From Sarcocystis neurona (taxonomy: Eukaryota; Apicomplexa; Conoidasida; Eucoccidiorida; Sarcocystidae): a DNA stretch of 64,000 nucleotides. The notes under the pieces are model-generated. The model had not been told where the DNA came from. It ran no database searches and saw nothing but the letters and a program-made list of their open reading frames with translations. Below, piece by piece: positions 1-9,691 of this stretch. The stretch is taken from positions 3,604,277-3,668,276 of the forward strand of contig KL647297.1 in assembly GCA_000727475.1 (NCBI GenBank), read 5' to 3'. The translations under genes were made by a program, and so were the position numbers. The stretch's first letter is position 1. The number at the start of each line of letters is the position of its first letter.

Positions 1-855
1 GAGAGAGGGAGAGTGGGAGATACATACGTGTATATACGCATACATACATATATACATCTCTACACACAGGTCTACACATAGAGATATATTTAGGCACTGC
101 TGTGATGATGAAAACATGTCATGCAGCTTGCAGGACTTGTGCAACTGCTCGTGTCTCCAAAGTCGTCTGCTCTGCGTGTCACAGCTGTATATATATGTAT
201 ATGTATATATATATGTATATATATATGTATATAGATGGAGAGGCGTACGTAGATAGAGATGCGCACACACATGTGTATCCTTGTATGTGGAAACGTTTAC
301 AGCTGCACGTTTGTAGGCGAAGAGATGGACACGTAAATAGACGACCATCTGCGGTGGAGATAGACAGACGACGTGGACAGTCACAAAAGGCCGACTCCTT
401 TAACACATGTTTCTCCTGCGCATATAATATACAGACGACGAGGTACAGAGGCATCTATGTATGCACGACATTACATATATAAAGATATATATATATGTAT
501 ACGTATGTGTATTTACGTGTACATACACATATATATGTATGTGAAGATGCTCCCACATGCAAGACACTACAGGGCTACCATACGCATGGATGAATAAACG
601 CATATGCATATATATATATATGCATATCGCCATCTCTTTCTCTCTATCTTTCTCTACGTATATATATATATGCATATGTATGTGAACAAGTTTCCATGCA
701 AGACACTACAGGGTTACCATACGCATGGATAGATATACACATATCCACGGATACATATGCACATATGTATCTTTCTCTCTCTCTCTATATATATATATAT
801 ACATATGTGTGAACAAGCGTACAAATGCACAAGGTCATAAAGGTAACGCAGGAAC

Positions 856-887
<32 letters not shown>

Positions 888-1268
888 GTATATATATACA
901 TATGTGAAGACGGCCCCACACGAGAAACACTACGCAGATTAAATACGGATGGATATATATATGTATATATATATATATGTAAACAAGCGCTATATTTAAG
1001 ACATTACGGAGGTGGGATAAGAATAAGTATGCACATGCCCATATATATATATATATATATGTGAGAAGAAACTCGGATGTAAAGTACGGATGCAGGATAT
1101 ATACACATACGCATGTAGAAGTGTTGGTATGCGAGAGACAGTACGGGTAATACACATTTATATGTAGATGCCTCCGCATGCATGCGTCTATCTTTCGCTG
1201 TAGACTGCGACATATCTTGCGCAGAGTAATTTACTGTGCGTAGCTCTCCCTTGTCAGAGAACTTCTCT
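1..1268. other. TA-rich intronic sequence at left edge
   Basis: No coding potential is visible on either strand. The stretch is dominated by TATATA/CATATA microsatellite blocks separated by short unique pieces. It lies directly downstream (in minus-strand sense) of a strong splice donor at 1271-1270, so it is read as an intron of the large minus-strand gene. It also carries degenerate direct repeats, listed separately. Confidence 0.7.
541..1110. repeat. Degenerate direct repeats in a TA-rich intron
   Basis: Two copies are close to identical: 541-600 and 681-740 both contain a CATGCAAGACACTACAGGG core followed by a TACCATACGCATGGAT-type segment. Weaker relatives start with GTGAACAAG, GTGAAGACG or GTAAACAAG at about 810, 905 and 978, each placed just after a run of TATATA. 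The unit is roughly 70-140 bp and imperfect. No terminal structure or target-site duplication is visible. Confidence 0.6.
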
Positions 1269-1271
1269 TAC

Positions 1272-2165
1272 CTCGCATAGGAGCCGCACGCAGCGGCAGC
1301 CTGCGCCAGGAGCATGCGATCGACGCAGCCGAGTAAGTGGTGGAGAGCTTCCAGCAGCCGTTGCTGCTGGGCCCGAAGAGTCTTCAACGCAAGAAAGCGG
1401 CGCCGCGCCGCGGCCTCTGCGTTGAAGAGCAAAGGAGTTTGTGTTCCTTTTGCTTCTGCTGCTACAGCAGCAGCAGCAGCAGTAGCCGCGTCAGTGGCAA
1501 GCGCAGGGATAGCAGCGGCAGCAGCGACGGGAGCAGCAGCAGGCGTAATAGTCGCAGCGGGAGGCAGAGCAGGAAAAGCAGCAGGACCAGCAGCAGCTGA
1601 AGCAGCGAAGAACAACGGAAGAGCGGCAGCACGGCTGGGCTGAGGGGGAGGAGGAGACGTCTTCTGGTTGGCGAAGCCGTGGTACTGGCCTTTCTCCGCA
1701 GCAGTGTCCTTCTGCTTTGCCAGGCCCCTAGTGCCGTCCTGAAGCGGCTCATCCTCCAGTACAATAACTTTTGAAGCGGCCTGCTGTTGCTCCATTTCAG
1801 CGGCTGCCCTTCGCATGCGCTGGTGCAACTGCGGTAGCGCGTACTGCTCCACCGACACTCTCCACGAATTCAGCTTCTCCAACAGAGAGAAAATTGCCTG
1901 CCCACCCCACAGCAGCAGATCAAACAGAGGACCAGCACCACCAGCAAGCCCTGCAACCGGTTCACGAGCAGCGGCTCCAGCAGCAGCAGCAGCCCACACA
2001 CCAGCAACCCGAGCAACAGCAGCAGCAGCAGCCCACACTCCAGCAACCCCAGCAGCAGCAGCCTGCACACCGGCAACGCCAGCAGCAGCAGCAGCAACAG
2101 CGCGTGGCTGCGGAGCCAAGCTCATCCGAACAGCAGCAGCAGGAGCCGGTGCAGTCATATAGAAG
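1272..2165 (-). CDS. Large minus-strand gene, left-most coding segment (exon running off toward the left edge)
   Basis: Minus-strand open frame with Ala runs typical of this gene. It contains a more ordered Leu-rich part (PLFDLLLWGGQAIFSLLEKL followed by NSWRVSVEQYALPQLHQR) and a helical C-terminal part ending CGSYAR. The right splice end is a good donor (GCGAG|GTAAGAG, exon end at 1272, phase 2), so the gene continues left of the window. The 5' boundary of this exon near 2160-2230 is not settled: several acceptors and frames compete, and an upstream piece reading LSWRLLGWVWDL near 2200-2230 may be a separate small exon. The LLEKLNSWR segment is vaguely like the FAT-domain region of TRRAP-type proteins, but that resemblance is weak. 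The coding call is fairly firm; the function is unknown. Confidence 0.6.
1960..2110 (-). repeat. GCA/CAG repeat tract encoding Ala-rich GVAGVWAAAAA repeats
   Basis: In the minus-strand coding frame this tract gives imperfect repeats of GVAGVWAAAA and GVAGVQAAAA. The other frames give Leu or Cys runs, and the plus strand gives Gln runs. It is an example of the homopolymeric amino-acid repeats common in Eimeria exons. Confidence 0.6.
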
Positions 2166-2748
2166 CAAGTAAGCCAGTGTCTTCAGCGAGCTCGACGCAG
2201 GTCCCACACCCACCCCAGCAGGCGCCAGCTTAGAGTCGCGGTACCGCTTGTCTGCAGCAGCAGTACTGGCGTCAGCATGATCAGCAGCAGCAGTAGTAGT
2301 CGCAGCCGCAGAAACGCTACCGACGGCTGTGCGCCTGCAAGAACCCTGAGCTCCGGCGTCGCTGCCTCAGGAGGACAGCCCAGAGGCAGCTCCACCTTTG
2401 GCGTGCAGCCTAGCGTGCGGCCCACCCACACTAGAGACGCAACAAGTTACACTATACTCCTGCCACGATGATATGCTGGTGTGTGCGGGTAGGTCTACGC
2501 ATGCAGCGAGAGAGACACAGGGAGAGAGCGCGCTTATATGAGCCCTGCAAAACACCCACACAACGCAGTGTCCAGACGCAAAAGAGAAGAAGCATGCGAC
2601 TGCGCAGTGGCGTCGTGGCTTCTGTGTACTGCTTCGGAGCTGCCCTCGCGCGTAGTTTCGTCACATGCAGTGCGCAGCGTGAGCCTCAAGGACAGAGGAA
2701 AGGCAAACGCGCGCTGCAGAAGAAGACCGTGACGCAGTGGATCGCTAC

Positions 2749-4566
2749 CTCGCACGTGGCGTGGCTGTCGAGCATATTCAGAGAAAAGCCGGGGATGTCG
2801 TCCTGCTGCTGCTGTTGCTGTGGCTGTTGCTGCGGCTGCTGGGGATGTTGCTGCTGCTGGTCTGTCGACGTGATGGACGCAACCAAGAGGAGCGTGAGGC
2901 GTCTTGCCAGTGCTGCGGCTGCAGCGACGGGATCGCAGGCGGAGGAGAGGAGCGTCTCAACCATATGTGGCAGCAGGAAAGAAAGAGCCTGGGGCAGCTG
3001 CACGAGGACGACGTCGCATGCGCGGAAGAGCGACACTCTCAGCATTGCGCTGGTGCAGCCTGGCGCTGTTTTTTGCTTCTCTTCACAGTGGCTGTTGCAT
3101 CTTGCTGCTTCTCTTACGCCGTTGCGATACTCTCTTGCTGCTGCTCCTGCTGCTGCTGCAGCCCTCCCCAGGGCTGCTGTTGACGTTCCTCCTGCAGACA
3201 CAGTCGTTCCTCCAGCCACAGCAACAGGAGCTAGTGACCAGACACCCTCCTCTCTTCGAAGCTTTCCTACTGCAGACGCTGCTGCTGTTGTGAAGGCTAC
3301 TACATCTGTGGCAGTTGACTGCCGCGGGGGCCGACCTCGCTTTCGGCGGGCTGCTGGGAGTCTCTTCTGTCCCTCTCCACCTTCTTTAACGCTTGCGTCC
3401 ACGCAGCCAACAGAAGCAGACGGGGTGCGCAGACTTGCGAAAATCCTTTGCTGCAGCATCCCAGTCTCTGCTGCTGCTGGAGGACCTGTCCCACTTGCGC
3501 TGCTGCCAGCAGTTGAGGGGGAATGCGACGGTGTGACTTGCTGTTCGCGCCGGTCCCGCTGTTTCTGTTGCATGCGTTGCGGCTGTAGGCCCAGGTCATC
3601 GTGCGTGTGAAGCAGTTGTTGCTGCTGCTGCTCTTGCTGCTGTCGCTGCAGTTGTTGCAGCAGCCATGTGATGAACGACCGCAGTGCAGCTCCTCTTCGG
3701 TTGCTGCCAGAAGCAGCACCAGCCGCAACCGCAGCAGCAGCAGCAGCAGTGGAAGAGACGCTGCGGAAGCTTGCCGTCATGCTGTGGCTTCGAGAAGAAG
3801 CAGCAGAAGCAGTAACCGCAGCACTGGCCTGTCGACTCCCGTCCTTTCCTGCTGCTGCTGCTGCTTCTTCTCCTGTCGCCGTCTTGCCATGGCGCTGCGC
3901 GGCGATGGGGCAGCGGCTGCGCGGCGGGACTGTGGCTCGAGGCCAGCTATCAGAAAAAGAAGCTGCACCAAGACGCGCCATGCCAACAGCAGCAGCACGA
4001 CGTCGGTTCGCTCGAGCACTATAAAACCCTGCCGCAACGGGACGAGAGACATAGACTTTATCAAACCGAAAGAGAGCAGCAGCGGCACTTGCGAACCGGC
4101 GCGGACGCATGCGCTCGGGAACGGGGAGCGTGCGTTCGTACGAAGTAAAACAATAAGGCAGCAGCGCCAGCCGCACATGCAACGGCAATATTTGCTGCCA
4201 GATATAATCCTGAACACCCCGCTCAAACGCATCCTCCGTTTCTCCTGCTGCTTCTCCTGCTTCTCCTGCTGCTGGTGCATCTGCTGTTGCTTCTTCTTCT
4301 CCTGCATCCTGTGGCGCGGCTTTTGCTGGGGTTGCTGCAGCAAGTCCCTGCGGCGTCGCGCCTGGCATGCCTTGTCGAGCGGGTGTTGCTGCTGCTGCGG
4401 TGGCTGCTGCTCCACTTGCGAGCTGCTGTAGTGTCCTCACTCCTGTCGCAGGCAAAGGTGAGGGTGCTCGAAAGGCTGTCTCAGAAGTAACGCTGGTGCT
4501 GCGTCTTGCTGCAGCAGCAGCAGCAGCAAACAAATTGTCGTGGGCGGCTTTCGAAGCCGCTCCCAC
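2749..4566 (-). CDS. Large minus-strand gene, coding segment with Ala/Gln runs and helical blocks
   Basis: A long uninterrupted minus-strand frame. It includes Ala/Pro/Thr-rich stretches and two blocks that look ordered: DAFERGVQDYIWQQILPLHV followed by RLALLPYCFTSYERTLPVPER, and FRACDVVLVQLPQALSFLLP followed by HMVETLLSSACD. A basic RRKRGRPPRQ segment lies between them. The 3' end is set by a donor (GCGAG|GTAGCG, exon end 2749, phase 0). The 5' boundary is uncertain because the next segment to the right (about 4600-4860) reads best in another frame, which implies a small intron or a frame change near 4570-4630. Amphipathic Leu-rich helices fit an alpha-solenoid, but no domain signature can be named. 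Confidence 0.6.
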
Positions 4567-4599
4567 TTCCGCTGCGGGGCCTCGCCCAGCTGGGTTGCC

Positions 4600-4860
4600 A
4601 CCTGCGCCGCGGCAGCCTGCAACAGCAGCAGCAGCAAGCGCAGCAGAACAGCCTGCAGCAGAACTTGCAGCAGCAGCAGCAGGACGAAGACCCCCACCAC
4701 AGCAGCGTCAGCAGTTGCTCCGGCCTGTCGGGCATACTGCACAATACGCACGTCAGCATCCAGGCCGGCCTGCTGCCAAGCAACCACCTGTCTTCGTGCA
4801 GCAGCCACGCAGAAGCAGGCCAGCCGACAGCAGCACTACTCACAGAGCCCTGGTGAAAGA
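4600..4860 (-). CDS. Large minus-strand gene, short helical coding segment
   Basis: The minus-strand frame here reads RRQVVAWQQAGLDADVRIVQ followed by YARQAGATADAAVVGVFVLL, then a Leu-rich run and QVATQLGEAPQRKWERL. It looks like ordinary helical protein rather than a repeat translation. Splice ends were not fixed. It belongs, by strand and position, to the large minus-strand gene. Confidence 0.45.
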
Positions 4861-5239
4861 GCAGCAGGAGCAGCAGCAGCAAGTCTTCAGCCGTTCACAA
4901 CGCCTGTCCAGGTGATGATTCAGGGCCTCACAGACCTTGCAGTAGCAAGACAAATCCATGCAAGTCGTCTCCCACGTCATCGGGACACCATGCGACACGA
5001 CGAGCAGCAGCAACTGAGAACCACACAGAGAAAAGGCAGCTGCCGTGGCTGAAGACAGGAACAAAGACGTCCCTGAGAGAGAGACAGAAAACCGCAGAAC
5101 GACGGGATAAGAGCAAGACCACTACCGTTTCGAGCATCTTCCACTTCATATATATACATATATATGTATACGTGTACGTAGGTATGCATACGTATATGGA
5201 TGTGTAGGTGTTCATGAAGATAGTCGCAGCAAAGCAGAA

Positions 5240-5340
5240 GACTCCGCTGCGCAGCGTTCTGCTGCTGGTGCTGTTTGTGCTGGTGGCAGGGCAGAGCCAG
5301 CAGCCCTTCCAAGGTCTACGAGCCGAGTGCACCACGCCTG
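5240..5340 (-). CDS. Possible small exon of the large minus-strand gene
   Basis: A strong pyrimidine tract and AG acceptor (minus sense, near 5341) precede an open stretch on the minus strand. Two frames are open: VVHSARRPWKGCW (fits the phase 1 exit of the exon ending at 5460) and AWCTRLVDLGRAAG (looks more protein-like but runs into a stop without a good donor). The exon is therefore plausible but its frame is undecided. Confidence 0.3.
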
Positions 5341-5459
5341 CTCAAGAAGAAGAAGCGAGAAAGAAGAAAGTGCGGGCTCGAGGAGCTTTCAGGCCGCAGA
5401 GACAGAGGAAAAAAAGTGGAGACATTTGTGTGCTGAAAGTTGCTTTTTCTGTCTCTCAC

Positions 5460-5765
5460 CTGATGTGTGATACTTTTGACGAAAGTCTTCGGCGAGGGCA
5501 GGAAAAAGCTGCTGCAGTCGTCCTACACAAGCACCCACACCGCAGCAGCAGCAGCAACAGCAGTCGTCGGCCGTGCTGCCTCTTCTCCAGGGAAATTCCG
5601 TGATGCCCTGCTGCAGTTGTTCAAATGCTGCTTCTCTCTGAGGAAAGTTTGCTGCTGCCCTCTCCTTCCCCCAGGGAAGCCTGCTGTTGCACCCTGCGGG
5701 TGTTGACGCTGCTGCTTCTTTCTCAGAAACGTTTGCTGCTGTCGTGCCGAGCGGGAAAACAGAGC
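5460..5765 (-). CDS. Large minus-strand gene, coding segment
   Basis: The minus-strand frame reads ANVSEKEAAASTPAGCNSRL, then REAAFEQLQQGITEFPWRRG, a short Cys run, and VGRLQQLFPALAEDFRQKYH. It ends at a consensus donor (CATCAG|GTGAGAG, exon end 5460, phase 1). The 5' boundary was not fixed. The charged and aromatic composition makes it a credible exon. Confidence 0.5.
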
Positions 5766-5829
5766 GCCTCACCAACAGACGAAGTAGGCCGCAGAACAGA
5801 CCCGTGGGCGTTGTGTCCTTCACAGGTGT

Positions 5830-7747
5830 TGCATGCCAGGCAGGCGCCTAGAGGCTTCTCCAGTACATAACGGCGTACATACAGAGTCACACCTTTACAC
5901 GTACAGACATATCTAGACGACGTGTCCGCCGCCGCTTCTTCTACGCGCATGCCGTTTTGCTGTTTCCTTGTGTTCCTCTAGGAAAAACGAGTGCTGCAGC
6001 AGCAGCGCCCGGATGTAGGGACGACCCTGTTCTCAGCGCAGGCGCACAAGCCTCGGCTTCTTCAACAAGGTGCAGAAGCAGCAGCAGCAGCACGTCTGTC
6101 CCTAGAGGAAAGCATCTCTCCTACTTGCCGTGACAAAAACGCGTTTCGTCGCCATACACACACACACATATACTGACGTCTACTACTCGGCAAAAAACTC
6201 CTCTTCCCTTCGTGGGCCTGCCTGTACTGCAAGAAAGGCGACTGGACAGACGCGCTCCGCCGTGTCAGCGGCAGAAAAACGAGAACAGGAGACGCGGAAG
6301 AAGGGGCAGCAGGAGCGGCAGCAGGAACGGCAGCAGATCGCAGGGCTCTCCTAAGAGCTGCAGCGTCGAAAAGTGGGAGAGCGCACGTCTGCAGCGACTT
6401 GAGAGCGTCAGATGAGGAGATTCGTTGCAGCAGCTCGCCCCACGCAGAAGAACAGAAGGCACAAAGCTCTTAACATATACATATATACGGCGTAGCCGCG
6501 GAAGAAGGGGCAGTCCTCACAGCACGCCAACAACCGCGGTGTACGTACACCGACCAAACACCCACACACACGCCGCCGCGTACCTCGCCGAAGAAAAGGT
6601 GGAGCTCCACGGGTCGGCACCCATTCACACTCGAACCCACAGTTCGCCACGAACCGAGGAGGTGTACGTACACTGCCGAAATACATATCGCGCCGCCCAC
6701 TTAGCGAAGACCGAGGTGTACGTACACACCGTTCCGCAGACATACACACATGTCCACACACACAGACGTTCAGCAACAGCTCGCCGCGTCCCGAGGTGTA
6801 CGTACGCCGCGCGCGTACAGTTCCTGCGTCTTGTGCGGCTGTGTGGGGCGCCACTTGGCTGCTTAGAGGAACAGAGCAGGAGTTCTCCTGAACCGCAGAA
6901 AGGAGGGTTATCGCCCCAGACACGCTTATATACTCCGGAAATCGGGGCCTTTCCTTTTCGGGCGCGTTCACCCGCAGACCGAGACAGAGAGAGAAAGAGT
7001 GACGCACATTTCCTCAAAGCAGCAGGTCGTCGCAGCAGTTGCTGTCAACAGCTGAACCTCCTCTCTGACGCGGTGTAGCGCTGGCCAGACAGGTGGTCGT
7101 CAGGAAATAGCCGACGTGTTCACATTTTATGGAGATTACCGCCCTGTCTCTGTCTCTGAACAGTTCCTCTTCAAAGGCAATCAAGCGACCCACATGCAGT
7201 GTTGCAAGTCAGTCAGTCTTTCTACTTGCTCAAAACTACCTAAATACACATATATATATATATGTATATCACCGAGGGGTGTGTGTAAGGTGTCAGGCAA
7301 CACACGTTTACAGATCATCACGACATGCATATATACGCGTATATATACCACCGAGGGTTGTGTGTGTATATCGCCTGGTGGCAGATAGACGGACAGATAG
7401 ACATACTCACGTTACTCTGTATATCTATGTACCGATGCATGCACGCATGCATAGATGTGCCTCGCTCGCCTTGTACTACATGTGTGTACGTGCAGAGGAC
7501 AGAGACGGGGGAAGCAGACGGACACACAGACAGACATATACACACTTCCCGATATACCTGGCCACGTGTACATCTCTTTTTCTTCCGCTCGCTCGCGATC
7601 CGTATAGACATACATAGACGTGTGTCTGCCCATATATATATATATATATATACATGTATGTGTGTGCGCGCACACATATGCACACATATGTAGGAATAGG
7701 AGGTGCAAGACGCAGGTGTTTGTAGTGCGCGAGGGGGCGCAGATTAC
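5830..7747 (-). other. Intronic/unresolved stretch between coding segments
   Basis: This stretch holds the palindrome cluster at 6539-6807, TATATA blocks around 7240-7350 and 7630-7690, and one possible Leu-rich exon on the minus strand near 6300-6410 (SHFSTLQLLGEPCDLLPFLL). That piece has no phase-compatible splice partners that I could find. Nothing else here looks coding. Confidence 0.5.
6539..6807. repeat. Cluster of four 12-bp palindromes GTGTACGTACAC
   Basis: Exact copies lie at 6539-6550, 6662-6673 and 6716-6727. A one-base variant (GTGTACGTACGC) lies at 6796-6807. The last three are preceded by GAG, so the shared element is GAGGTGTACGTACAC. The same palindrome recurs at 30876, 31083, 46027 and 46247. 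Its even-length perfect dyad suggests a dimer-binding site or a dispersed repeat; neither is proven. Confidence 0.7.
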
Positions 7748-8646
7748 CTTCTGGCGAGTTGACGTGGACACCTAAGACTTTCAAAACTTCCTGTGCGGCT
7801 CGAGCAGCGACAGGGAGATGCAGATTGCAGGCCAAAACTTTGACGAGCACCGCACAGCAGAGGTCGCCTTCACGAGAAATGCGCCACTGACACGGCTGTT
7901 CCCCGCTGCATTCCTCCTGGCCCTTCCGCTCTGTTTTCTTCGTTCCCCCCTGCATCGTTCCCACTTCCCACTCCCGCTGGCTGCTGCTGCTGCTGTTGCT
8001 CCTCTTTCTCCTCCCGTGAGGCGTGTTGCTGCTGCTGCTGTCGCTGCTGCTGCTGTGGGATGTCGTGCTGCTGCTGCTTGCCGAACAAACTTGAGCCCGC
8101 TCCGTGTCCAGCGTCTGCAGCTGCAGCAGCTGCTTGTGAAGACCCCATAGAGCATCGGCGGCTGCAGACGACGACGTCGCCGCTTCACCAGCAAAGGGCG
8201 CACCTGCATGCACTCCCGCGCCTGTTGCTGCTGCTGCTTCTTCTTCTTCGCCGCAGCCCCTCATGCCGCCTTCCACTGGCCTCTCCTTTCGACAGGCTCG
8301 CGCCGCGGCATGTCTCTCTCCCTCCACGTCGTCGACGTTGACGAGGAGCGCCTCCTCCCGTCCTCTGCTGCTGCTGCTGCTCTCGCTGCGCCTGCTGCCC
8401 CGCTCCACAAGAGCGCCGCAACAAAGAGGCAGCACGCCAAGCAGCTCGCAGCAAATCAAAGGCAGGGCCTTCGGCCTTGTTGAATAGTCGAACGTGTACT
8501 CAGCTACGACGCCGCGGCACGTCTGTTCCACCTGCAGCAGCACACGCACACCAGCATGTGCAAAGGTGGGGGGGGACACTACGGCTGCAGGACGTCTCCC
8601 GACGAGCAAAGCACTGCAGCGACACATAAGACAGCAGCAGCACACG
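7748..8646 (-). CDS. Large minus-strand gene, exon (phase 2 in, phase 1 out)
   Basis: The acceptor follows a long pyrimidine tract (TTCTTCTGTGTCAG, exon start 8646) and the donor is CCAGAAG|GTAATC (exon end 7748). The length fits the phases left by its neighbours. The protein reads VEQTCRGVVAEYTFDYSTRP then KALPLICCELLGVLPLCCGA. A Ser/Glu-rich middle follows, then DALWGLHKQLLQLQTLDTER, and a clear helical repeat near the end (GDLCCAVLVKVLACNLHLPV, AARAAQEVLKVLGVHVN). This last block looks like a HEAT-type helix pair. The overall family is not recognised. Confidence 0.75.
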
Positions 8647-9139
8647 CTGACACAGAAGAAGGAAGAACTTCTGCGCCTTCTCTACCGGTACGCCAGCACC
8701 GACCATACACGTAGCACATAAGAAACTGCTTCCTAAGCAAAGACACGCAGCCCGGCAGGCACCGCACCAGCAGGAAGAAGATTTGACTTCGTGGACCTTT
8801 TTTAGAAGTGTGTGGGGAGGGAGAAAGGACGCTGCCTTTCTTTATCATATTTTCTGCACAGACCTCTGCATGCGTCTTCTTCCTTGTCTCGTATCGGCAG
8901 GGACTGCTGCGTCTCCCGCTATGTGTGGGGAGCCTGCTGTACACGTGACAGCTCTCTAGGTGGAATAGCACTACACACACACCCACGTGAAGCCCACTGG
9001 CGTAACTAGCCGCGCTCCAGCAGCGGTCTGCAGACACTGCTGTGCTGCTGCAGAAACGCTCCGCTCTCCCTTTCTGCTCGCTTCTTCTTCTTCTTCGGCG
9101 TGCCGCTCGAGGCGTCGCGACGGGTCGACAAGGGCTCAC

Positions 9140-9438
9140 GCCAACGCAGTTGCTGCTATCCACGTAGACGACCTTCTGGCTTCTTTTGCGTCTCCTTCTA
9201 CACCGGGCACGTTCTTCCCGTTTCTACGGACACGCCGCTTCTTTCCTCTAATTTCCACGTCTGGCAGCCTTGGCGCGTCCGATCCTCCATGCGCAGCAGC
9301 GCAGCAGCAGTTTCCCCCTCCCATCCGCCGAAAACTGCAGCGGGCACCGTTGTCTGGGGGAAACCTGCGGCGCCGGGGAGACACGGGAGCGCAGACCTCT
9401 TCGTTCCTTCCTAACAGGCAGCTATATTTGGAAAAAAT
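9140..9438 (-). CDS. Large minus-strand gene, exon (phase 0 in, phase 2 out)
   Basis: The acceptor is CCATGGGCAG (exon start 9438) and the donor TTGGC|GTGAGC (exon end 9140). Both phases match the neighbouring exons at 9692 and 8646. The product is basic and low in recognisable structure (IFSKYSCLLGRNEEV, then PRRRRFPPDNG and EIRGKKRRVRRNGKN). The arginine-rich run could be a nuclear localisation signal, which is inference only. Confidence 0.6.
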
Positions 9439-9691
9439 CTGCCCATGGTGTGTGGGGAGAACAGAACGGCTCCCAAAAGCGACACAGACGGCCTCGCAGC
9501 ACACGCCGGAGCGCACTGCAGACCCACCAGCTCCATATCTATCAAAGCTTTTGTCGCAGAGGAAAGGAAGAACCTCGCCCTTCGTCTATAATGAACTGTT
9601 TCTGCCGGTCTGAATGTGTATACATGCATGCGGCAGACACGCTTGTACAAAAATTCAGAAGGCAACAGGTGTTGGGAGTGGCGAGACCTAC

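Noticed and set aside
5214..5603. Plus-strand frame starting MKIVAAKQKTPLRSVLLLVL that looks like a secreted protein with a signal peptide
   Set aside because: It overlaps credible minus-strand exons (5765-5460 and 5340-5240). The hydrophobic start comes from a CTG tract, and the rest is basic repeat translation.
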